Shown here one piece after another: positions 35,881 to 48,145 of a stretch of 64,000 nt of DNA; the first letter of the stretch is position 1; each line of letters begins with the position of its first letter. Under the pieces are notes generated by a model, which searched no databases, had not been told where the DNA came from, and was given only the letters and a program-made list of their open reading frames with translations. The stretch is from NCBI GenBank assembly GCA_032622095.1, contig CP136066.1, positions 9,199,784-9,263,783 of the forward strand. Reading direction: 5' to 3'. Source of the stretch: Siphonodentalium dalli (Eukaryota; Mollusca; Scaphopoda; Gadilida; Siphonodentaliidae). The translations under genes were made by a program, and so were the position numbers.

Positions 35881-38659
35881 AACAAACCGAATAACCCTAC
35901 TATAGTTTCAATTAATTTAAGGTAATGAGCTATTTATTGTCTTAAGAACTTTATATATTCTCATTTATCGGGGGAATACTTGATAAAAGCCAATGTATAG
36001 ACAGATTAAAACAATCATCACTAACATGTGCCTTTTGGTCAGATTAGATAAGTAATATCAATTTATATAATTTTTCTGAAGAAAATTGAAATTGTATGCC
36101 CAAATAACCAGCCTCCAATTTCAAGTTACCTATCTCTGATGTAAAATGTGTTCAGGTTAAATATTTTTATATTAACTAAATTAGTTGTTATACAAAGGAT
36201 TTTCTGTCAATAAAGAAATGACTTTTGCAGTATATAATATTGTGTTGCCAAACAGTTTTCAAGGCATGCTACTACTTCCTGTTCTATAATTTGAGTAACT
36301 ATAGTCTGTTCATCATATGAGTCGTCAAAAGTTACACTATTTCTGTTATTGTAGACACGCTCACAGACATCGTTACGTGGTTAGTCTGCGGTGAAACAAG
36401 ATCATTTGAATTGACGACATTATGACTCACCATAATATAGCCCACATGCAAACTCTTGGTAGGATATATAGTGTCATCGTCAACACTAATAGACCGCCCA
36501 AATTGATGCAAACGTCGAATCACATTTCACTTCTTTTGACTGTTAAGTCAAACGGCTTCATTTTATAGGTGTTTGTGAATGTCGTAGTCTGTCAACACTT
36601 GAATTAGAAGCAACATTTCACATACCACTTGGACAATACTGTCCGCTATGTCGTTAAATGAAATAGCACATGACCTATTTTTGGTTTCAGTATGAAGAAT
36701 TATCCTAGCTCCTATTCATCAAGAAACATAACATTATAGTATTACGACATGTACGTCAGGTGAATAAAACAATAACTAGCTTCCGACCGAGGCGTGCTGC
36801 ATTGGCTGCATGTAACAGCATACCTGTATCCGGTTCCTCCTGTTAACATACTAGCGCGAGATCAGGAATTATCTCTAAGCGAACGTCGCCATTCACGGAC
36901 AGTATCACGTGATATTTGGCCCCATTGCAAAAATAATTCAGTGTTTTTGAAACAGCATGTAGATTATGCACTCGACCATTCGCGAAAAAGATAGAAGCCT
37001 GTCAATGAGTCTTTGTTATCACACTCAACCACAAGCTCCGCCAATATGTGACCCGCCATATCAAATCCAGTCGTATAAGTCGGGATTTTTTTTACCCTGT
37101 GCCAACGCATTCTCTTATATATGCGAGTCGACCATAGGTCGCCTCGCATATATAAGAGAATGCATTGGCCTAACAATTTTTTACAATTTTAATAATTTGT
37201 TCTTGTATTCTTTAACAATTTTATAATTTCACCCATACAGAGCCCCAGACAAACATGAGCAGACGACACTCTTCTATGTGCTTCTATATACGTGTGGGGC
37301 TCCCTGCGGGGTAATGGATGTTTTTTTTTTTTTTTTTTTATAAATAGTTGGCATTGTCTGGAACTGTGTCATGGACACAGAATAAGCGAAGCCTTGTCTG
37401 AATATCAGGATTGTATTCTCGGGTTGCAGGAAAAAGGTAGCATAATTACTTATTTTCTGAAAAAGAAGTGCAATGCATCATACAATGCAACAACTTCAAC
37501 AATCTACTAATATCGATGATGATCTACTCACATCCTGCCAAGAAGTTTGATTTGCTTTATGTGACGAACTGACATGTATCCTGTTTTAAAACAATAACAA
37601 TAACACCAAATGTAGACTTCTTAAGCAACACGTTTTTCGTGCAAACTATCAAGACAATTACTTGGCACAACAACTCACACCCATTCTGGATGTCATATCC
37701 TTATAACCCTATGCAATTTGGGCTCCATATATAGCCCTACATTGTGTGGCACATATAACCATAGCATTGTCTATAGTGCACGAGATACATTATTATGGTT
37801 ATATGATAACAACATTAGGCATAGTGAAATGAGGTGTCCCTAAAGTATGTCACTTTATCTATATGCCCGTTTGAGTGTCATTTAAATAATCCCCCCCCCT
37901 GGACGCAGAGTAATCAGGAGTAATCGTGATCGGCCAGTCCACTCACATTGTCCCTTTCATGTCGGTCGGGATCATAGCTTAGATGAACACCATGCTACTA
38001 TTATAATCTTCGTATTATTAACAAATCCAAATGATTTCAGTTGACCCAGAATATATACCCACAAGCTGGGCAGAAACATAATAGCTACATAGAGTCATTT
38101 CCCCTATAAATCATGAAGTACTGAACCGTTTGACATGCAGTGTATCGGATCGACCTGCATGGGTGGCCCGGTCCGTCCCCCGGCGCTAATATATAATCAA
38201 GCCATGGGAGTTCTGCTTGTCTCCCTCAAGGTTGAAAATAGATCTGGCTAAAATGACATCGCAACAGAAGTACCGGTATAGAAAGCATAGTTACCGTGAA
38301 TTATATATATTGGTGCATGGGATTATATGGGATTAGTTTCCATGACTGTCATCGGTGGTCGCTGCGTCAGGGGCCCGGAAATCCTACACATCAACAACAC
38401 ATTGATGGCACTTCATCCCTATCCAAATACAGTTATGGAACTACTGCGATTTGCAATTGGTTCCATTCGAAATGTTGTTATTTGGCCGTCGACATGTCAG
38501 GATGTACTGGTGTATGAAATGTGAGGATATATGCATGGAATAACCGAAGTAGTGCCAATTTTTACTTAACTGACTACCCTGAGGATGAGCAGAGTTATTG
38601 GGCATTTTCGTCAATCAATTACTCATCACAATAAATGAGTTGAGAAAAGACTTTAGCGT
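35881..38659. other. Spacer of the inverted duplication; no certain gene
   Basis: Includes a T19 run (37321) and a MITE fragment (37096-37167). Open frames at 36794-36994 and 38327-38524 (PEILHINNTLMALHPYPNTV…) are protein-like but unrecognised. Confidence 0.3.
37096..37167. mobile_element. Apex fragment of the 52328-52721 MITE family
   Basis: GCATTCTCTTATATATGCGA…ACCATAGGTC…TATATAAGAGAATGCATTGG matches the central hairpin of the large palindrome at 52328-52721. Confidence 0.8.
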
Positions 38660-39480
38660 TCTTTAGTTTGTTGAGGAGCACAAGTCAGTGCATTTCTTAA
38701 TGGACAATTCCCGTATTCCCATATGACGAACCCAGTTACATTGTGCCGGTAAGTTTGAAAATCTTCGATGTTTGTGGCCGTTTTGGACGCCATCTTAAAA
38801 CAATTATCAAATATGAAGTGTCCGATGGTGTATATATCGTCAATTGTGTCTAGTGTCACAAAATGCGCCACAAAATAAGAAAATACTTCCCTGTAAAACG
38901 TGAGTCTCACCCATCAGCCTTTAGTAGCCATAATGTGACAAGTTAAAATATATATATAATCGGCTTTGTAAAAAAAATTCAAATAAAAATTGAAAAAATA
39001 TGAAATATTTGACAAAAAGTGATCATGTGAGGTTTAATGAATTTACAAATTCTGGACCAGTATCCTAGTGGGATTTTTCCATACCCCTATCAAAGTTTTA
39101 TCACAATGTTTTAAAAGTTTGAGAAATTTGTAAAAATTACCATGTTTCACCATTTCCTCCAAAATTTTCATCTTAGAACACGTTCGGACAAGATTGTTTA
39201 TAATTCGCCTTCATCAATCTCTACACTTTTTCATTTTATGCCCGTAAAACCTTCTTTGCATGCGGCATTCTAAGTTTAACTATACAATTCATTTTTCTGA
39301 GAAAATTATATTTTAGGGGGTGGGGTTAAGTTTATGCCCACAGCGCATTTTCACATAAATATAATTGACATTCCATCACCCAAATTCTTTTGCTATCCAA
39401 GTAATTTTTCGCAATTTCAAAATATTTTTCATATCATGACCTTTAATTTGATATATTAAAACCTTTGTTGGAGGGGGTGT
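38660..39480 (-). repeat. Right arm of the inverted duplication
   Basis: Inverted partner of 34740-35880 with many indels. On the minus strand ATGGCGTCCAAAACGGCC (start at 38793) opens a 46-codon frame beginning MASKTATNIEDFQTYRHNVT, equivalent to the ATG in the left arm. Confidence 0.7.
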
Positions 39481-39524
39481 AGCCAATTTCTAAACTAGAG
39501 GGTTTCTGGGTGGAATTCTACTAA

Positions 39525-39805
39525 CATCGCTGAAAATCTCGACGAAATCGACCATACCACTCCATAGAAAACATCGGCTGAAAAACGCGCAATTATAAAT
39601 ATTTACATCTCGATTCGGGACGCATCAAACGGCGATAAACCAACGCAAATTAGTTCGTCGTCGAGAGTCATTGAATTTAATTGACATACATGTATAAGAC
39701 TGACGGTGTGTGCTGTAAATATGGATTTAAATTCGTAAAAAATAACTTTGAGTAAGATTATTCTACACTTCTATTTGTTCACCCAACCGGAGTGTTTCAC
39801 ATCAC
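39525..39805. repeat. Dispersed ~280-bp repeat, copy 1
   Basis: TTCTACTAACATCGCTGAAA…TTTACATCTCGATTCGGGAC…CGGAGTGTTTCACATCA is shared in the same orientation with 58073-58360. Confidence 0.75.
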
Positions 39806-40189
39806 TTTAATGATCAGCGTACCGGAGTGTTTCACGTAATAATAACAACTTGATTTTAGAGTTATCCATCTTCATCCGCAAGACTGTCCGTTTGACCACG
39901 TATTTCTGGGTCACTTATTACTGCAGAGAAATAACAAACTTCAAGAATCGATATCTGATCATTCTGAGATGTGATGGGTGGGTTCCTCGACTCGAATCAA
40001 ATAGTTTTTACCCCCGAAGCCAAAGAAATAATAATTTAGTAGCGTCTGATCGGATTGAGTCCCTTTAACAGTGAAAGGTGAATCCTGATCGAGTATCGAT
40101 TAAGAAAATATAAAATACAAGTCATGGTTGTTTACACTTTATATGTTAATTTTCACTCAACTCCCGATCTGATTTCCAAGATGGCCTAA

Positions 40190-40547
40190 GTGCACTTTTT
40201 ACGATATTCAGCAGTATTCAGGGCTAGTAAATAAAGAGTTTTACAAAATATGCTTTGTTGCATATTCTTAATATTCATCCAGTATTTCAGAATGCGCAAA
40301 TTATTTGTGTACTCAATCGGCTGTCTACCACTTTCACCATATAATTAGGAGTCGATGACTTTAGATGGAGCACATGCTTTATAAATTTTCTGTGGATATT
40401 TTCAAATATTGCATTACTCCCTGATCCCCAAACTTCACAACAATACAACATAATTGGTAAAACTTGGGCGTCAAATAATTCAAACATGTGTTTTACTGAC
40501 AAGCAATGAATTCTTGATTTCGATATAATAGAGTAATAATAGAGCAA
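40190..40547 (-). pseudogene. 5'-truncated LINE ORF2 fragment (region after the RT domain)
   Basis: The minus frame 40290-40547 encodes LFDAQVLPIMLYCCEVWG, then IHRKFIKHVLHLKSSTPN. This is the well-known (L/I)YD-x-x-(V/I)LP-x-x-LYG-x-E-(V/I)WG … K-x-x-K-x-(L/V)L-x-x-K-x-STPN block that follows the reverse-transcriptase domain of many non-LTR retrotransposons. Downstream the frame breaks at stops but remains similar in character. A dead fragment; the RT core and endonuclease are absent. Confidence 0.75.
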
Positions 40548-40568
40548 ATACCATCAACACCACAGTGG

Positions 40569-40640
40569 TCAACAATAATGGTGATAACCAACAAGGAACC
40601 ACCACCACCACCTACAACAACAACAACAACACCAGAGCCT
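40569..40640. repeat. (ACC)n/(AAC)n compound microsatellite
   Basis: CCACCACCACCACCTACAAC followed by further CAA units. The C/W-rich ORF on the other strand is an artefact of this tract. Confidence 0.8.
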
Positions 40641-41104
40641 CGGGATTCCAAAAATTCTCAGCTCGGATCCACCATATGTTATCAGATCAACCAAATCGAG
40701 TTTGTACCACAAACTTTCAATCTTTGAGTTAATTTTCAACGTTACACCCATATGGTTGGCCATTTGAAATAATTGACATTTCAGTCCAAAAAATATCTGA
40801 CACAAATCGACTAATTTCCAAGTAAAGTGGCATGCAGGCATGCATGACATTTCCAACTATTGGCTATTTTGGCAAACTTTGACGGAGTAGACACTCAAAT
40901 CCCTTAACCAATGTCCCATAATAAACAGTTATCAATGAATATTTTACCCATAATGATAACCAACTTCTCCCCGTTAACGCTCCATACATGAGCGTGTCGA
41001 TATGGGGTGCTTTGGTAATTTTGTTCAACAATCGGAAATTTTATTCATGACACAATTAATAGGTTGAAATTGTTTCCATTGTTGATTTTCCAAACAGTAA
41101 TTAA

Positions 41105-42444
41105 AGGGGTACTGTACACCATTTTCAATAAATTTCCGGTGACAACAACGATCTATTATCGATACTATATAGAAACATAAGTAATTTGAGTCGAAGATGT
41201 ATTCTGTAAACGCTCAGGTTAATAGGCTATCTTAAAATTTTATAATTTAAAAGTTAATAATTTAATATAAATTGAATTTATGGCTGGAGCCATAAAATGG
41301 CGTAAATTAAAATACGAATTTCAGTGTACAAAACGTAATCAAATTATAATTGAGGGATACTGGATTAGTAAACCCATTGCACACACGATCGTTTGAAACA
41401 TTATGCTTATACGGGGAGAAAACTCAAGCCACTCATTGACTAGTGACGATACAATTACTTAAATGAGTATATGGGACTACTATGCATATAATATAATTTT
41501 TATTTGATTCATTTGGTTGAAAACTGTACAAAAATTACTCGTCAACGACAATTTGTATTTTTGCATTCCGGTAAATTTGCCATCCGTAACACTACTTCGT
41601 CAGGGGTGGCGCCAAGGGGGGGTCAGGGGGGGCTACAGCCCCCCCGTCGGGGATGGTCAGCCCCCCCGTCGGGGATATCTGCCAAATTCGTCGGGGAGAT
41701 AAAATTATGCAAAGACGATAAACATTGGAAAATCCGCGACTCGAAACACGTGCACTGGTGATTAACAAATCGACGTGGGCGTGCAGAGTTAATGAATCAC
41801 ATTACCAGAGTTCTATTTTTAGTCCGACAGACTCGACACGAGTCACTCGTGAGACTACCGTGAGTCATATCGTATACTTATTAAATTCGTGCATGGAACT
41901 ATAGGGTTAGGGTGTCATAGATGCCGTCACCATCCTCGTGTGTGTCGTGTTACATGTATTACAAATTCCACACAGACTCACACTGCCGAATCTTCCCTTT
42001 CCCGTTCCCTATGCGTCGCCGAAAAAACAGCCCTGTAATGGGTGTCAAACAAGAATATATATATGCTGATTTTTTTTTCCAAATACTCAAGTAAAAGTGA
42101 CAATTATGATCCCCTAGAACAGTGTGTATGTTGACACCAGAACACTCCAGAATCGATCTCAGGCTATGTATTTTCAAAATTTTCGTGGGGGAGGTCAAAC
42201 CCCCCGTGAGAGAGGGGACACCCATTTCGCGCTCTCACCGGGACTGCCTTCGGCAGCCGCCGATGACCTTTGGTCACCGGTCTAGCCCCCCTGTCGGGGA
42301 CCATAGCCCCTCCGTCGGGGAAATCCTGGCGCCACCCCTGTACTTCGTACTCAACAGACTTTCAAATAATGGAAAAGTTGTTACCTTATTATCCGACTCG
42401 GGGATTATAGAAACCAACAACAACATCTTGGGTACAGTACCCCT
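41105..42444. mobile_element. TTAA-type DNA element interrupted by a hAT element
   Basis: The ends AGGGGTACTGTAC (41105) and GTACAGTACCCCT (to 42444) are perfect inverted repeats. TTAA precedes the left end and TTGA, a one-base change, follows the right. Without the hAT insertion the element is about 0.6 kb and noncoding. Confidence 0.7.
41601..42340. mobile_element. Non-autonomous hAT element with exact 8-bp target duplication
   Basis: The ends CAGGGGTGGCGCCA and TGGCGCCACCCCTG are perfect 14-bp inverted repeats. TACTTCGT flanks both sides (41593-41600 and 42341-42348). The CAGGGG start and 8-bp duplication are diagnostic of hAT. Subterminal repeats of CC(C/T)(C/G)GTCGGGGA occur at both ends, a common arrangement for transposase binding sites. 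The 740-bp body encodes no transposase. Confidence 0.93.
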
Positions 42445-43480
42445 TTGAGGGGGATATGTTGTTTTCAGAAGAACGAAAGCATATTCATTTTATAATTTTG
42501 GTCTGAAATGGCCACCAGTTGAACATATTCCAACCTTAGTTTTGAAAATGTCCAATTCCACAGTTGATGAGTTTGAAATGCCAGTTGGAAAGTTCCAACC
42601 AAGGTTGATGCAATGGTATGTCAACTTTATGGATTTGGTCTGGTTGTTTGTGGATGGGTGCAGTTGGAAATTTCAAAGTGGTTGTTGTTGTTTTTGTTGA
42701 AGTGTTACCCGGAGAGAGAAACAAAAAGACTTTTCGATCAGGAAAACACTTTGGACGTTTGCAAAATATCCACACCATGCAGTGGGTACTTCAACCGCGA
42801 CAATAGGTACTTTCACAAGAAATTACACCGATTTGTTGATACGTAATGTACATCTTTCCAAAAAGCTTCAGGATGACATGGAAAATTGAACACGGTTGTG
42901 AATATATCAATATTTAGTCAGAATTATTTCCTCAGACTGTAACATTTTCCAAGTAATCATTTCAAATCATTAGAAAAATCCCAATTTAAATGGGCCAGAA
43001 AATTTCTTTCAACGAGTGATTATACATCTACATAATATGTGGTTAATTGATCTTCTGGATATCGATTTGCAGTCATTTCAGCGATGTTAACATACGTATC
43101 TTCGTCCATCGCACGGGATATGCGTGAACGAATTATCCCGATCGGTGGTCGGTGGTACGACCACCGTGTTGGTGATACGCGGGTGACCGGTGTGATATTG
43201 GACATTGGCAATATATAAGTGTCAGATGAAATATGAACTCAATTTAGCACCCCATCCATTAAAGTTGGTCTTCTGATATACTCATTTCGGCTGCTAAGCT
43301 AGCAAGGATATTCAAAGCAATACAATCAATAGCACTCACAAAATAAGCCACCAGTGAAGTAATGCTTATGAATTAAAGGTGTCATGTCCACGTGCATTAA
43401 TCAGGGGATAACGGAGTTGTGTTTTGTGATTTCGGAAAGGTACGAAAGATTTCGGAATATACTGTGGCAAATTTAGTTAA
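42445..43480. other. No certain gene; one unrecognised minus ORF
   Basis: The minus frame at 43020-43230 (…RISRAMDEDTYVNIAEMTAN…, ending in a stop at 43020) is protein-like and could be a terminal exon. No domain was recognised. Confidence 0.2.
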
Positions 43481-43935
43481 AGATACGGGCAGTGTTGGCG
43501 TTGGGTATGCTGTTAAAATATTCACCTCCGTCAAAAACCGCCATAACAGAAAGAATAGTAAAATATAGATATACCTCCCTTGTTCTTATACCAATTAGAA
43601 ATATGGCATAAACAGTATGTTATTGTAATTGTTTCCCTTTGTTATGTAAACAAAAGCAAAAAACGTTACGTTTCCTGGCTTTTGTTTAGATCCGGATATG
43701 GTAAACATAAAGAGCGTTATTTGTTACTTATTTCCTGATATGGAAATAATAAAGAGCGTTTATATCATTTTTGTGTGATTAACCAATAGAATTGCGCTGT
43801 GTTATGTAAACAGAAGCACAACATATTTAACACGAGCAGGCTCTTATTTACGCACACCATCGTACGTCTTGATGACAATATACTATTTACGCGCTGATTA
43901 TGTTTGGCATATAAACAAAACTATATATAGACGCA
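43481..43935. mobile_element. TTAA element copy, 3' truncated
   Basis: Follows TTAA (43477-43480) and is collinear with 60305-60798: TTGGCGTTGGGTATGCTGTT, TCAAAAACCGCCATAACAGA, TAAACATAAAGAGCGTT and TTTACGCG landmarks. Homology is lost after about 43935. Confidence 0.75.
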
Positions 43936-44074
43936 CACGTCTGGTAGCTGGTATATGTATACATGTACACCTTGTTATATGATATATGAGCCTCTACTAA
44001 CTGAGCTGGACTAAATCTGTCTTTGAGTTGACTTTTTCTTGTCTGGATCAGTCAGGGGTGCTGACTGTCTGTCT

Positions 44075-44998
44075 GTGACGTCGTCCATTTGCACACAAAA
44101 ACAAATTTAAAAAAGTCCGATAACTCTGCTTAAAATAACCGACCGGACCTGGTTTGCGAACTCATTCTAGATACTGGTCATGTGAACTCATTTACCGATT
44201 ATCTCTGAAATCCATTGAGATTTGTGGAAATGAGCCCTGTGACGTAGTCCATTTGCACACATAAAAATAAACAGTCCAATAACTCTGCTTAAAATATCCT
44301 GCCGGACCTGGTTTTCGAACTCGTTCTAGAAACTGGTCATGTGAACTCATACACCAAACATCTTTGAAATCCGTTGAGATTTGTGGAAATGAGCCCTGTG
44401 ACGTCGTCCATTTGCACGCAAAAAAATAAACAAAGTCCAATAACTCTGCTTAAAATATCCTGCCGGACCTGGTTTTCGAACTTGTTCTAGATACTGATCA
44501 TGTGAACATAAATATCAAAAATCTTTGAAATCCGTTGACATTTGTGGAAATGAGCCCTGTGACGTTGTCTATATGCTATTTGGTAAATTCGACAAAAATA
44601 ATAAACAAAGTCCAATAACTCCGGTAAAAATAACCGGCCGGACCTGGCATGCGAACTCATTCTAGGTAATGGTCAGGTGAACTCATATACCAAATATCTT
44701 TGAAATCCGTTGAGATTTGTGGAAATGAGCCATGTGACGTCGTCTATATGCTATTTGGTAAATTCAACAAAAATAATAAACAAAGTCCAATAACTCTGGT
44801 AAAAATATCCTGCCGGACCTGGCTTGAGAACTCATTCTAGGTAACGGTCAGGTGAACTCATCTTTGAAATCCGTTGACATTTGTTCAAGTTCTGACTCGA
44901 TCAAATTCGGGACAGATTGACGGCCGGACGGTGCGACAGACGGACGGAACCCATTCCTATATCCCCGGCAAATTTTCAATTTGGCGGGGGATAATAAA
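44075..44998. mobile_element. Tandem-core element: ~160-bp units, CGGA tract, terminal hairpin
   Basis: GACGT(C/A/T)GTC(C/T)AT starts at 44078, 44241, 44400, 44561 and 44736 (159-175-bp period). The units are followed by an ACGG-rich tract (44927-44950) and the hairpin ATCCCCGGCAAATTTTCAAT…GGCGGGGGAT. This matches the pearl/HINE (Helentron-derived) architecture. Confidence 0.75.
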
Positions 44999-44999
44999 G

Positions 45000-45206
45000 T
45001 TGAAAAAAGGGAAATAACTCCATAAAAGAACATCGGATCAAACCCAGAATTGCAGAGCACCTGTGTGCTTGGTTGAGACACCTACATTTGTACGTACCAA
45101 ATTTCAATCAAATCGGATGATCATTACTGGAGTTATATCTCCGGGCGGACGGACGGAGCTGATTACAATAGCCCCCCGAAAATAAATTTTACGGGGGACA
45201 ATAAAA
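45000..45206. mobile_element. Single-unit member of the tandem-core family
   Basis: One unit (GGGAAATAACTCCATAA…CAAATCGGATGATCATT), the tract GGGCGGACGGACGGA and the terminal hairpin CCCCCGAAAATAAATTTTAC…GGGGGACAATA. A near-identical copy lies at 47776-47995. Confidence 0.75.
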
Positions 45207-46380
45207 GGCCGTCCGGCCACAGTGTCCCCCGAAAAAGTGGCTTCAATAACAAGGACCCTAAATCCGAAGCAACCAGACAAAAATGAGTGGATCGTACCCA
45301 TATTCGAACTTGATCTGTATTTCGAGCTGATAAACTCATATACCAAATTTGATTCAGATATGATCACACAAACTAAAATTATCATCCGGAAACCAGAAAT
45401 TGACAGGATTCTAAGTCGTAAAAGAGCCATAACTCTCACAAAAATGGGCAGAGCAAACCCATATTCGAACCTGACCTGTGTTTTGGGCTGATAAACTATC
45501 GTACTAAATTTAATTCAGATATGATCACACAAACTAAAGTTATCATCCGGAAACCAGAAATTGACAGGATTCTAAGTCGAATAAAAGGTCGGCCGACCAC
45601 AGTGTCCCCCGACAACGTGGCAAGTCGATGCCGCTTTGTTAAAGAAATTTAAAAAAAATGTCGAAAGGGTTAATAATTCCGTAAAAAAATAATTTTTCCG
45701 TCATCTATATACATGTTGCACATCTGCAATATGTGGGTAACAATACTCTGAAGTTTCAAATATCTACGATCAAAACTGTGGGAGGAGTTGATTACACCAT
45801 GAAGGTACCCTCATGCAGAAAATTATAAAAAATGTTTTTCAAAGTCGAAAGCCCACAACTCTGGGAAAAATCATTGGATCAAACTCAAATTCCAACTTGA
45901 CCTGTATTTTGATATGAACGACCCACAAAAAAAACGGAATTTTCAATTGAACAGTCCAAACTTGAGTTATCATCCGGAAACCAAAGAAAAAAAAGAAGTA
46001 AAATTGAATTTTCTAAGTCAAAAAGCCCATAACTCTGAAAAAAATCATCGGATCAAACTCAAATTCGAACTTGACCTGTATTTTGATATCAACGACTCAC
46101 AAAAAAACGGAATTTTCAATTGAACAGTCCAAACTTGAGTTATCATCCGGAAACCAAAGAAAAAAAAGAAGTAAAATTGAATTTTCTAAGTAAAAAAAAG
46201 TCCATAACTCTAGGAAAAATCATCAGATCAAACTCAAAACCGAACTCAACCTGTATCTTGATACGACTGATCCACATAAAAACGGTATTTGCAATTAAAG
46301 GATCCAAACTTGAGATATCATCCGGAAAATGAAAAAGTGAGAAATTTTCTAAGTAAAAATAAAGTTGAAATGAAAGTGTC
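45206..46380. mobile_element. Compound tandem-core arrays
   Basis: Begins AAAGGCCGTCCGGCCACAGT with a GTCCCCCGA motif, the same left end seen at 45583, 53703 and 55457. Contains 161-bp units (CCCATATTCGAACTTGATCT at 45297, next at 45458) and then ~174-bp units (CTCAAATTC at 45884 and 46058, with a variant at 46232). Confidence 0.7.
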
Positions 46381-47775
46381 AACGACACTGTAATTGACAC
46401 TGTAGCTCAACTTAGGTTGGGGATTAATTTAATGGTTGACAGTAAATGGAGGAAAAGGAAAGGTGCTAATTGAAATGTCTAAGTAAGACAAGATGTACAT
46501 GTCAATATCAACATTCATGACAGGTTTCATAATGATCGGATCAGGGATGTGGTGATTATGGTGTGCCAATGGATTTAGTGTTGCAAAGAGTATATTCTAA
46601 AATGGCCACTGGCAGCCATGTTTTTTTCCGAATTACCCCAAAATGACTTGTTCTCATCTACATGTCAATGTCAACAGCCTTTACAAATCACATAATGATC
46701 TGACCATAGGTACGACCTGTAGCCTGTGCCAAAGGATTTAGTCATTCAAAGAGTAAAATTCAAGATGGCTGCTGGCGGCTATGTGTTTTGGCCGAACGAC
46801 CCCAAAAAGACTCGTTCCAATCTACATGTCATTGTTAACATCCATGACAAATTTCATGAAGATCCGATCAAAGCTACGACCTGTAGCCCGCGCCAAAGGA
46901 TTTAGTCATGCAAATAGTAAAATCCAAGATGGCTGCTGGCGGCCATGTATTTTGGCTGAACAACCCCAAAATGACTCGTTCCCATCTACATGTCAATATT
47001 AACATCCAGGACAAATTTCATGATGATCAGACGAATAGTACGACCTGTAGCCCGCGCCAATGGAATTAATTTTGAAATCCAAGATGGCCACCATTGGCCA
47101 TGTATTTTGGCTGAATGACCCCAAAATGACTCGTTCCCTTCTACATGTTAAGGTCCCAGCTATGACAAATCTCATAATGATCTGACTAAAGGTACGACCT
47201 GTAGCCTGTGCCAAAGGATTTAGTCATGCAAAGAGTAAAATCCAATATGGCTGCTGGTGGCCATGTTTTTTGGCCGAATGACCCCAAAATAACTCGTTCT
47301 CATCTACATGTCATTGTTAACATCCATGACAAATTTCATGAAGTTCCGACCAAAACTACGACCTGTAGCCCGTGCTAAAGGATTTAGTCATGCAAAGAGT
47401 AAAATCCAAGATGGCTGCTGGCGGCCATGTTTTTTGGCCGAGCAACCCCAAAATCACTCGTTCCCATCTACATGTCAATATTAACATCCATGATAAATTT
47501 CATGATGATCAGACGAACAGTACGACCTGTAGCCCGCGCCAATGGATTGAATTTTGAAATCCAAGATGGCCACCAACGGCCATGTTTTTTGGCCGAATGA
47601 ACCCAAAATGACTTGTTCCCATCTACATGTCAATGTCAACATTCATTACAAATTTCATAAAGATTAGACCAAAGGTATGACCTGTAGCCCGCGCCAAAGG
47701 AAATTGTTGACGGACACACAGACACACGGACACCAACCCATGGCAATAGCTCAAACTTACAAAGTAAGTTGAGCT
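46380..47775. repeat. 155-164-bp tandem array with AAGATGGC motif, array 1
   Basis: AAGATGGC or a variant recurs at 46762, 46926, 47081, 47244, 47408 and 47563. The array ends with a CGGAC tract (47702-47735) and the hairpin TAGCTCAAACTTACAAAGTA…GTTGAGCTA. ORFs across it are by-products of the repeat. Confidence 0.85.
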
Positions 47776-48145
47776 AAGAAGGGAAATAACTCCATAACAG
47801 AACATCGGATCAGACCAGAATTGCAGAGCACCTGTGTGCTTGGTTGAGACACCTATATACCAAGTTTCAATCAAATCGGATGATCATTGCTGGAGTTACA
47901 ACTCCGGACGGACGGATGCACGGACAGACGGATGCACGTACGGACGGAGCTGATTACAATAGTCCCCCGAAAATAAATTTTACGGGGGGAGACAAAAAGG
48001 GCCACAAATGGGCGGAGCAAACCCATATTCGAACTTGACCTGTATATTGGGCTGATAAACTTACATACCAAATTTGGTTCAGATATGATCACACAAACTG
48101 AAGTTATCATCCAGAAACCAGAGAATTACAAGATTCTAAGTAAAA
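47776..48145. mobile_element. Second copy of the 45000-45550 type units
   Basis: Carries a CGGACGGA tract (47908-47947), the hairpin CCCCCGAAAATAAATTTTAC, then CCCATATTCGAACTTGACCT units. Its position shows a higher-order duplication of the whole compound block. Confidence 0.75.

Noticed and set aside
40569-40856. 95-codon minus ORF with a run of C and W residues
   Set aside because: Its cysteine and tryptophan runs come from an (AAC/ACC)n microsatellite.
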